From Candidatus Altimarinota bacterium (GTDB lineage Bacteria; Patescibacteriota; Gracilibacteria; Absconditabacterales; Absconditicoccaceae): a stretch of DNA of 5,359 bases. How positions within the stretch are numbered: position 1 is the stretch's first letter; every line of letters begins with the position of its first letter. The stretch covers positions 1 through 5,359 of the forward strand of contig JAMOTU010000167.1 of the NCBI GenBank assembly GCA_027062165.1. The letters run 5' to 3'. The notes below the pieces were generated by a model that did no database searches, had not been told where the DNA came from, and saw only the letters and a program-made list of their open reading frames with translations. Shown here piece after piece: positions 1 through 5,359 of this stretch. The translations under genes and the position numbers were made by a program.

Positions 1-439
1 GTTGATAGTTTCTAATATCTATTTTTTCAGATAAAAAAGTAAGGTATATGCTATTGATTGTAAAATCTCTTCTAATGCTATCTTTTATAAGGTCAGTAGT
101 CCATTTTATCTCTTCTGGATGGCGAAAGTCTAGATATTGACCTTCTTCACGCAGTGGAGTAAGTTCGTATTTACAAGATTTGTCTTCAGGTAAAATTGTA
201 ATAGTTCCAAATTTGTCAGTTTTGAATATATGAATGTCAGATTTGTCTATATTTTTGTATATTTGATGTGGATTTCCTGGCATTGTTAAATCTATATCTT
301 TTATAGGTTCTTCAGCAATATTTAAAAGAAGGTCTCTTATAACACCACCTACTAGAAAAAATTTGTCAGTTTTTAGTTTTTCTTTTAGAAAATCGAAATG
401 TTTTTTGGTTTTTTTTAAATTATCAAAATTTAGTATCAT
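1..439 (-). CDS. cca: CCA tRNA nucleotidyltransferase / poly(A) polymerase head domain (partial, 3' end outside window)
   Basis: The first 146 residues of a class II nucleotidyltransferase-fold enzyme; such enzymes add or repair the 3' CCA of tRNA from CTP and ATP in the cytoplasm. Visible in order: the nucleotide-binding motif FLVGGVIRDLLL (residues 28-39), the metal-binding DxD pair in KDIDLT (D48, D50), the ELTPLREEGQYLDFRHPEE stretch (92-110), and the family signature RRDFTINSIY (123-132). The start is the ATG at 439. No clear Shine-Dalgarno sequence precedes it. The C-terminal helical RNA-binding part lies off the left edge. In bacteria this fold is shared by CCA-adding enzymes, A- or CC-adding enzymes and poly(A) polymerase, and the visible part does not separate them; CCA addition is the default guess. 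All five glycines use GGN rather than TGA, unlike the other larger genes here, and 8 of 15 aspartates use GAC. Confidence 0.88.
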   Translation of the reverse strand, partial: MILNFDNLKKTKKHFDFLKEKLKTDKFFLVGGVIRDLLLNIAEEPIKDIDLTMPGNPHQIYKNIDKSDIHIFKTDKFGTITILPEDKSCKYELTPLREEGQYLDFRHPEEIKWTTDLIKDSIRRDFTINSIYLTFLSEKIDIRNYQ

Positions 440-537
440 ATAAAAGCTATATTAAGTTATAAATTTTTGTTTGGGTTGAATTTAATATAAATATCTTTAT
501 TCTTAAATCAATTTTAAATAGTTATAAGCTGGTTTAG
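440..537. promoter_or_regulatory. Divergent intergenic region with weak promoter candidates for both flanking genes
   Basis: This 98-nt AT-rich spacer separates the minus-strand cca gene from the plus-strand operon, so both promoters should lie in it. For cca, the best minus-strand candidate is TTGATT (plus 506-511) and TATATT (plus 484-489) with 16 nt between them, which would give a leader of roughly 40 nt. For the operon, candidates are TTGAAT (476-481) with TATTCT (498-503), or TATAAG (523-528) close to the start codon. In DNA this AT-rich, such hexamers occur by chance, so the location is better supported than the individual boxes. No operator or riboswitch was recognised. Confidence 0.35.
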
Positions 538-1866
538 ATGAAAGGGATGAAAGGTAGACTGTATTTTATATTAGGATTTATTTTAGGGATAATTTTTTCT
601 ATTTTTGTATGAAGTTTTATATTTTTTTATGCAAATAAATATTATTACAACTGGATTTATACTCATCAGACTATCAAAATATGATCGTGAGATATTCAAG
701 AGTGATTAATAGATAAAATTAAAAAAGAGATTTTAACTTTGCCTTTACAAGTAGCTTCTAAATGGGATAAGCTTGATAGAGTATGGATGATATTACAAAA
801 TCAATTCTATGATCCTAAAATGTTAGATTTTGATAAAATGAAAGAAGATGCTATTAAATGATTTGTATCTGCTATATGAGATCCGTTTACTGTATATCTC
901 ACGAAACAAGAAAATAGTAATTTTCAAAAAGAACTTAAATGAACACAAGATTTTGAAGGAATATGAGCAGTTGTTACAAAAGTAGAAGAATGAGTAATGA
1001 TAGAGCAAGTTTTAAAAGGTTATCCAGCATACAAAGCTTGATTAAAACCTCTAGATATAATAATAAAAATAAATTGAGAGCCTACTAAAGATATGTCCTT
1101 AGCTGAAGCTGTTTCTAAAATACGTTGACCAGCGGGTACAACTGTTACTCTTACTATATATAGACCATCCGAAAATAAAGTATTTGATGTTAAAATAAAA
1201 AGAGAAAAGATAGTTGTGCCTTCTGTTACATATGAAGTTTATACTTTGACAGGGTGAATAAAAGTATGATATATTAATATTAGTATTATTTGAGAGGATA
1301 CAGAAGATGCTTTAGAAAGAGCTTTAAATGTTTTAAAAAAGCAAGAAGTTAAGGGATTAATTTTGGATTTAAGAGGTAATGGAGGATGATTTTTGGATAA
1401 GGCAGTTGAAATAGCTTCTCACTTTATTCCAAGATGAAAGGTAATAGTTAGGACAAAATATCGTGTTTATCCTGAAGAGGATTATAAATCTTATTGATAT
1501 GGAGATTTTCAAGGATATCCAATAGTGGTTTTAGTAGATAAATTAACTGCTTCAGCAGCAGAAATTATAAGTGCAGCTTTAAAGGAAGATATTTGAGCTA
1601 AACTTGTATGAACAGATACTTTTGGGAAATGTACTATTCAAACTATGAAACAATTTAATGATGGTTCATCGTTAAAATATACTATTTGAAAGCGGTTTAC
1701 ACCTAATCGGGAAAGCGTGTGTTCAGGAGATAGTATTTTACCTGGAAAATGATTAAAGCCGGATATTTTTGTAAAGTTTGATAAAGATAAATTTTCTAAA
1801 GAGCATATAGATACTCAGCTAGACAAAGCAAAACAAGTTTTACGAGAATGGATTAAAAGAAAATAA
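538..1866 (+). CDS. S41 family C-terminal processing peptidase (CtpA/Prc-like), membrane-anchored
   Basis: A 442-residue serine protease read with UGA = Gly (22 in-frame TGA codons). An N-terminal hydrophobic segment (residues 8-32) is an uncleaved signal anchor or signal peptide and would place the enzyme outside the cytoplasmic membrane. A PDZ domain (about 140-222) follows, with the substrate loop GIGAVV and the AGLKPLDIIIKING motif. The S41 core follows with DLRGNGGG (277-284) and the Ser/Lys dyad: Ser339 in LTASAAEI and Lys364 in DTFGKC, 25 residues apart as in E. coli Prc (S430/K455). KPDI lies near the C-terminus. Family members trim C-termini of secreted or membrane proteins. The ATG at 538 follows an in-frame TAG directly; a second ATG at 547 is an alternative. 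There is no good Shine-Dalgarno. It is the first gene of the operon, 1 nt from the next. Unusual: Cys365 replaces the usual Gly of GKG, and the only other cysteine is Cys395. Confidence 0.93.
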
Positions 1867-1867
1867 T

Positions 1868-2197
1868 ATGACAAAAATAAAATATTCTGATTATAAAGCT
1901 GAGATTTTGTTGAAATGAAGATGAATTGATTTAGAAGAAATTAAAGAAATTATTGAAAAAGGGGAAAATGTTTTTATAGTTAATATAGAAAGCAAAAATC
2001 ACAAAAATCAGAAAGGATTTTTAATGTTATATAAAAATTATCCTGTTTTAGTTCCGTTTTCTAATTGTAAGGAAGAGAGTGATTGTATATTTTTAATAAC
2101 AGCGTTTTGGGTTAGGAAATACAAAGTTAAAATAAAAATTTTTATGTTTTTAAAAACTTTAATATCTTTAATAAAGATTAAAATATGAAAAAAATAA
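1868..2197 (+). CDS. Putative BrnT-like toxin of a type II toxin-antitoxin pair
   Basis: A 109-residue protein with three TGA-Gly codons. The pattern KGRGIDLEEIKEIIEKGE (residues 16-33), followed by an NQKGFLML strand (47-54), YPVLVPF (58-64), IFLIT (74-78) and a basic VRKYK (82-86), matches the small BrnT-type / DUF4258-like toxins I know of, which are mRNA interferases with a compact alpha-beta fold. Identification rests on this pattern plus the gene that follows, which looks like a ribbon-helix-helix antitoxin; toxin-first order fits the BrnT/BrnA layout. The start ATG is 1 nt after the protease stop and lacks a clear Shine-Dalgarno, so coupled translation is likely. Residues 87-109 form a basic-hydrophobic tail (KIFMFLKTLISLIKIKI) not expected in the family. 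Its last three residues (GKK) are read only because TGA at 2186-2188 is sense. It could instead be a non-toxic remnant. Confidence 0.6.
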
Positions 2198-2436
2198 AAT
2201 TAGATTTGTCTATGAATCAGCCTTTAGATGAATGGGAAAAGCATTTTTTAGAGAAGGATGTATATATTCAAGTTGATGATAAAGAGTATTCTTCAATAAA
2301 TAAGTTGTTAGAGAAATCTGAAAAAGTTGATTATATTCCTTTTCAAATTCATAAAGATTTATATGAAAAATTATTAATTAATGCTAAAAGATCGTGACTG
2401 AATATTAATGATTATTTAAGACATCTTTTAAATTAA
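2185..2436 (+). CDS. Putative ribbon-helix-helix (BrnA/CopG-like) antitoxin
   Basis: An 83-residue protein. The N-terminal half (1-45) is acidic and charged with no recognised fold, suitable for contacting the toxin. The C-terminal part resembles a ribbon-helix-helix DNA-binding domain: a short strand VDYIPFQIHK (48-57), a helix DLYEKLLINAKRSG (58-71), a turn at Gly71 (the single TGA codon, 2395-2397), and a second helix NINDYLRHLL (73-82). Such antitoxins neutralise the toxin by binding it and usually repress their own promoter. Here no separate promoter is evident, because the gene sits inside a longer operon. Its ATG overlaps the 3' end of the toxin gene by 13 nt, typical of coordinated toxin/antitoxin expression. 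Read with the standard code, the protein would end at residue 70 and lose the second helix. The family is inferred from pattern and context. Confidence 0.6.
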
Positions 2437-2438
2437 CT

Positions 2439-3224
2439 ATGTTAGATAAATATTCAAATCTTAAAGAATTTTTAAATGTTTCTCAGATAGAAAAAGGAAA
2501 GCAAGTCCCGCCTTTCATAGATCATTTGTTTTCAAAGATAAATCAACATATTCAAAAAGGAGGTAGGATTTTAATACTAACTCTTACAAAAAGATCAGCT
2601 GAAGAAATTACAAATTTTTTTGTTGCTCGTTGATATAAAGCTTATTATCTTCATAGTGAAATAGATACTATTGATAGATGGGAAATTATTAAAAAATTAA
2701 AATCTTGAGAGATAGATATTTTGGTATGAGTAAATCTTTTAAGAGAAGGTATTGATTTACCAGAAGTTACATTTATTGCCATTTTAGATGCTGATAAGGA
2801 GTGATTTTTAAGATCTACTACTTCGTTGATACAGATTATAGGACGTGCTGCAAGAAATCCTGATTCAGAGGTAGTGCTTTATGCTGATAATTTTACAGGT
2901 TCTATTATAAAGGCTTTGCGGGAGACATGGCGTAGGAGACATATTCAAGATGAGTTTAATAAAAAACATTGAATAATTCCTGAGAAAGCTATATCTAATA
3001 TTAAACCGTTAGAAGTAGTAAAAACAGATGAGAATTTAGCTTTTCAACCACAGATTGTTAAAAAATGAAAAGTTAAAAAATTGAAGAAATTAACAAAGAA
3101 GGAAAAAGAGATAATGCTGAAAAAGTTGAAAGAAGAACTAGATAAAGCAATTGCTAATTGGGAGTTTGAAAAAGCTGCTGTTTTAAGAGATCAAATTAAA
3201 GCTTTGGAAGAATGAAATTATTAG
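2439..3224 (+). CDS. uvrB: Stand-alone C-terminal half of excinuclease subunit UvrB (helicase domain 2 plus UVR domain)
   Basis: A 261-residue protein with seven TGA-Gly codons, equivalent to roughly the last 250 residues of the about 660-residue UvrB. UvrB is the DNA-loading helicase of nucleotide excision repair and works with UvrA and UvrC. Recognisable motifs are [14 protein letters not shown] (47-60), YLHSEIDT (70-77), [15 protein letters not shown] (96-110), [13 protein letters not shown] (114-126), helicase motif [11 protein letters not shown] (132-140), the HGI segment (177-179), and a C-terminal UVR domain (about 220-258, [14 protein letters not shown]) that in UvrB contacts UvrC. 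The N-terminal half with Walker A, the damage-binding beta-hairpin and the UvrA-contact domain is absent. An in-frame TAA at 2406-2408 bars extension upstream, so ATG 2439, 2 nt after the antitoxin stop, is the likely start. The motifs are intact, which argues against rapid decay. It may be a truncated duplicate, one part of a split UvrB, or a repurposed UVR protein. Confidence 0.88.
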
Positions 3225-3841
3225 TGTTAAATTATAAACAAGAACTTAATTGGGATTTAGTGGATAAAAAATTATTATCTGATTTTCAAATTGAAGTATT
3301 AAATGAGAATAAAGGTTGGAATTTTTGATATAAACTTATGAAAGTTTTAACAAAAAATAAATATGATCTTGTTGTTCATTGGGGATTGGCAGGCGGTAAA
3401 GAAAAAAGTCAGTTATGAAGGATTTACTTGATAAATAGGGCTTTTTTTTCAGATTGACAAAAAATTTTTGATGGCGTTAAATATAGATATGTTGAAAAGT
3501 TAGCAGAGCAGTTTTGAATTTCTGATATGCTGACAAATATTGTGACAAAAATAAAAATAGGAGCACATAGCTCTATAATCTATGATTTTTGAAATATCTA
3601 TGATTTAGAAAGTTTTTGGGTAGCAAATATTACAAATTTTTTTTCTTTTCCTATTTTTACCTTTAAGGGAGTAAGTGATCTTAATGATGTAAGTTTTTTC
3701 AGAATATCAGAAGAACAAGAAATAGAGTATCTTTTAAAACCTTCTTTAAGAAGAAACAAGAAAAAGTTAATTTTAGAGAAACTACAAAAAATTATAGATG
3801 AGTTGACGGTAAAATTTATAGATATTTTGAGAAAGATATAA
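3212..3841 (+). CDS. Nucleoside phosphorylase / MTA-SAH nucleosidase-like protein
   Basis: A 209-residue protein with five TGA-Gly codons. It has the landmarks of the purine nucleoside phosphorylase / 5'-methylthioadenosine-S-adenosylhomocysteine nucleosidase superfamily in the right order: YDLVVHWGLAGG (51-62), resembling the phosphate/ribose-site G-x-AGG strand; GRIYLINRAFF (69-79), where family members have GDVVV-type strands; IYDLESFWVANI (129-140), resembling the substrate-binding (D)MES/MEG motif with Glu133; and FKGVSDLND (151-159), resembling the VSD motif whose Asp (here Asp156) protonates the base. The likely role is cleavage or phosphorolysis of a nucleoside in the cytoplasm, but the substrate cannot be read off. 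It is at the short end of the family. The start ATG overlaps the UvrB 3' end by 13 nt. GGAAG lies immediately before the ATG, too close to be a typical Shine-Dalgarno. It is the last gene of the operon, and no clear rho-independent terminator follows. Confidence 0.65.
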
Positions 3842-3910
3842 AATTAAGAAATTTGAAGAAATCCGAAGAGGTTCCAAAGAAAAAGTTTAAAGAATATCTG
3901 AATAAAAACT

Positions 3911-3940
3911 CTATCATCAGGTCTTATCATCAGAAATCAT
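3911..3940 (-). CDS. Possible 9-residue micro-ORF behind the only strong Shine-Dalgarno in the window
   Basis: On the minus strand, tandem TAA stops of the zinc-ribbon gene are followed at once by AAGGAG (plus 3948-3953), then 7 nt and an ATG at 3940. The frame reads MISDDKTGG under UGA = Gly and ends at TAG. The spacing is ideal for ribosome binding, which no other start in this window shows. The ORF is too short for coding statistics and may be a chance match. If transcribed, it would be the last element of the minus-strand unit. Confidence 0.15.
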
Positions 3941-3943
3941 CAG
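3913..3943. repeat. Three direct copies of ATCATCAG
   Basis: The octamer ATCATCAG occurs at 3913-3920, 3926-3933 and 3936-3943 (CTGATGAT on the minus strand), spaced 13 and 10 nt apart. It lies just downstream of the zinc-ribbon stop codon. Each copy supplies an ATG on the minus strand, and the three ATGs fall in three different frames. The function is unknown. The copies may be protein-binding half-sites, slippage products or chance in simple AT-rich sequence. Confidence 0.5.
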
Positions 3944-3954
3944 ATATCTCCTTA

Positions 3955-4386
3955 TTAATCAATTTTAGGTGCTCAGCAATAAGGACAAAATTCGTAATCA
4001 TAAGGGAATTCTCTTTGACATTCTTTACATTTTATTTTAAGTTTTGTTCAACAGTTTAAACAATAATTATTTTCTTTAGGGTTAAATTCTCAACATTCCG
4101 GACATTGTATAACTTGAGCTAAGATAGCTTCTCTCCATCAATTTTTATCTCGTTTATATCAAGCTGGTCTTAAAGCTATATAAAATAGCCATCATATAGG
4201 TCATAAAATTCCAAATAGTAGGATAAATATTATCTCTTTTAAAAGTGAATCAGTTCTTTCTTGTATATCTTTAGCAATCCATATAATTCCCCATATCCAA
4301 AGTAAAATTAAAAATCAACTTAAAAAAAATGATAATTTGTCCAACAAGTCTCCAGATTGGTTTATTAAATGTTGTATATTTTCCAT
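3955..4386 (-). CDS. Membrane protein with two transmembrane segments and a C-terminal double zinc ribbon
   Basis: A 143-residue protein with eight TGA-Gly codons. Two hydrophobic segments (about 18-38 and 51-72) form a hairpin. A short basic linker leads into a double zinc ribbon with eight cysteines in four CxxC knuckles: C95/C98 and C109/C112 for the first ribbon, C120/C123 and C134/C137 for the second. Three knuckles end in the usual glycine (CPECG, CLNCG, CPYCG), and in all three that glycine is TGA, which is strong evidence for the recoding. DZR modules bind zinc and usually mediate protein or nucleic-acid contacts; here the module would sit on a membrane anchor, probably on the cytoplasmic side given the basic linker. 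The ATG at 4386 lies 2 nt after the stop of the upstream propeller-like gene, so the two are almost certainly co-transcribed. It ends with tandem TAA codons. The specific role is unknown. Confidence 0.82.
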
Positions 4387-4388
4387 GG

Positions 4389-5359
4389 TTATTTTTGTAA
4401 ACTATCTATAAAAAGTCAAAGATTAAGTTGATATATATTTCAGTCTTTTGTTAAAACATATAATATTGGTTTTCTTTCTAATTTTACATCTACACTAGCT
4501 ATATCAAGATTATTTAAATCTATACTTAATTCATAGATAAGTTTGTATGTATATCGATTGGCATCATTTGATTTTCGTCATATACTTTTGTATATAATTA
4601 GTTGTTTTTTATTTGCATCAAATAAATAAATTCTATTTCAATATAGACTTTTAGTGCCAAATACGAAAATTTTAACGTTTTCTGATAATCTTTCAAGGCC
4701 TGGAGGATTTGAGAGTAATGGTATTATACGAGCATTTAATATTTTTTTTGTAGGTATAGGTCTTCGGAATTGATACAACGAATGGTCTTTTTTAGACCAG
4801 GCAAGAATTGATCAGTTTATAGTATCTATTTTTATATCGCTGAATCCTGATAAAAAATTTGCTTTTAGTTTTTTTAATAAATCTGATTTTAATATATATA
4901 TACTTACCGGTCATTTAAATCTAGTTTGTGAGCCTATTATGTTTTCATATTTATATATAAGTTTTCATTCATTTATATCTTTTGGGTTTTCGCTATTTAT
5001 ATAAAGTTTGTTTATTTTGCCATATTTAAACAATAGACCAATGTTTTTAGGGAATCAATTTGTAGCTGTAACATTGTCTATACCTCATTTTGTTATATTA
5101 TATATATTTTTGTTTGTTCGAACATATAGTCAGTTACCAATTAAATTAGTTATATATCCTTTTATATTTGTTAAATTATTTAGATTTATAAATTTTCAAG
5201 GTATTTGTTGGTTTATTAATCAGATTATAGCACCACTAGTTCCTCAAATAAAAAATGAGTTACTTTTTTTTAGATAAATAATTTTACCTAGTTTATTAAT
5301 AGTATTTTCAGGTATTGATGCTATTTTATTGTTATTCCAGCTGTCTATTATAAATATAT
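4389..5359 (-). CDS. Beta-propeller-like protein, C-terminal 322 residues (partial, 5' end outside window)
   Basis: An open frame across the right edge with 13 TGA-Gly codons, ending in TAA at 4389-4391. I do not recognise a named family. The sequence repeats a strand pattern typical of beta-propeller blades: an aromatic-rich strand, a turn with Asn/Asp/Lys-Gly, then another strand. Examples in order are KIIYLKKSNSFFI, NGLYVRTNKNIYNI, GSILAWSKKDHSLYQF, NRIYLFDANKKQLIIY and PILYVLTKDGNIYQL. This suggests at least five blade-like units in the visible part. The missing N-terminus may hold a signal sequence, membrane anchor or further domains, so localisation is open; the asparagine-rich, strand-rich composition would suit an extracytoplasmic protein. 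Its partner 2 nt downstream is the double-zinc-ribbon membrane protein, suggesting joint function. Propellers usually act as binding scaffolds. The coding call is firm and the fold call is tentative. Confidence 0.7.

Larger units (their letters stand above)
3894..3947. repeat. 8-bp inverted repeat enclosing the octamer repeats (possible weak terminator stem)
   Basis: ATATCTGA at 3894-3901 pairs exactly with TCAGATAT at 3940-3947, giving an 8-bp AT-rich stem around a 38-nt loop that holds two complete ATCATCAG copies and part of the third. Placement between converging genes would suit a bidirectional 3'-end structure. However, the stem is weak and no T-run follows, so this is only a possibility. 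Confidence 0.3.
3842..3954. other. Convergent intergenic spacer between the plus operon and the minus-strand zinc-ribbon gene
   Basis: This 113-nt AT-rich spacer lies between two converging transcription units and should contain their 3' ends. I see no GC-rich stem followed by a T-run on either strand. The right half carries three 8-bp direct repeats and an inverted repeat, listed separately. The left half is purine-rich on the plus strand and shows no recognisable signal. Confidence 0.5.

Noticed and set aside
823..1008. Minus-strand 61-codon ORF
   Set aside because: It lies inside the S41 protease gene on the opposite strand, has a low-complexity Phe/Ser/Tyr-rich composition, and has no motif.
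2437..2440. TA pair as an insertion that split a full uvrB in place
   Set aside because: No N-terminal UvrB sequence lies upstream of the TA pair. The preceding gene is a complete S41 protease, so a simple in-place split is not supported by this window.
3844..3930. Minus-strand 28-codon ORF downstream of the zinc-ribbon gene
   Set aside because: It has a Phe-rich composition, and the AAGGAG is 17 nt from its ATG. There is no independent support. It is mentioned only in the octamer-repeat finding.
3913..3943. Octamer repeats as a minimal CRISPR array
   Set aside because: The units are only 8 bp with 2-5 nt spacers, far below CRISPR repeat and spacer sizes, and no cas gene is present.
3853..4059. 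Plus-strand 68-codon ORF
   Set aside because: It is antisense to the 3' half of the zinc-ribbon gene, whose eight cysteines are clearly coding. The ORF has no recognisable domain.
4783..4799. Perfect 6-bp hairpin TGGTCT / AGACCA with a T5 loop
   Set aside because: It lies inside the propeller-like coding frame and has no following T-run as a terminator. It is most likely a coincidence of codons.
5008..5277. Plus-strand 89-codon hydrophobic ORF
   Set aside because: It is antisense to the propeller-like gene. Its apparent hydrophobicity is the usual shadow of an Asn/Lys-rich frame on the other strand.
538..5359. Many in-frame TGA codons as evidence of pseudogenes or multiple frameshifts
   Set aside because: The TGAs fall at conserved glycines, the frames stay intact between them, and TAA/TAG never interrupt. 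Recoding explains the pattern better than decay.

Overview
The window reads as a chromosomal segment from a Candidate Phyla Radiation bacterium of the Absconditabacteria (SR1) / Gracilibacteria (BD1-5) type, which use genetic code 25 (UGA = glycine). This is the key to the annotation. Under the standard code almost every gene is broken. Under UGA = Gly, seven long open frames appear, with about 59 in-frame TGA codons between them. Many of these fall where the protein family has an invariant glycine: the DLRGN-G-GG turn and PDZ GLGxxV-type loop of the S41 protease, the DKEGF and HGI motifs of UvrB, and three of the four zinc knuckles of a zinc-ribbon protein. All seven visible stop codons are TAA or TAG. 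The DNA is strongly AT-rich. SR1 and Gracilibacteria cannot be told apart from this window.

Layout. (1) 1-439, minus: N-terminal part of a CCA-adding enzyme / poly(A) polymerase, running off the left edge. (2) 440-537: divergent intergenic region with weak promoter-like hexamers. (3) 538-3841, plus: five tightly packed genes, an S41 C-terminal processing protease, a BrnT-like toxin, a ribbon-helix-helix antitoxin, a C-terminal half of UvrB, and a nucleosidase/phosphorylase-like protein. Gaps are 1-2 nt or overlaps are 13 nt, so they are almost certainly one transcription unit. (4) 3842-3954: short convergent spacer with three copies of an 8-bp repeat and an inverted repeat. (5) 3955-5359, minus: a two-gene unit, an upstream beta-propeller-like protein (5' end beyond the right edge) followed 2 nt later by a membrane protein with a double zinc ribbon.

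How the genes may work together. The plus-strand unit mixes envelope proteolysis, a toxin-antitoxin pair and a partial repair helicase. I see no single pathway and regard it as a compact CPR operon. The minus-strand pair may act together at the membrane, but neither protein has a recognisable specific function. The most unusual points are the stand-alone UvrB half-gene, the TA pair embedded in the operon, and two gene junctions where a classic ATGA stop/start overlap has apparently become a read-through 13-nt overlap because UGA is glycine. I see no tRNA, rRNA, CRISPR array or insertion sequence.
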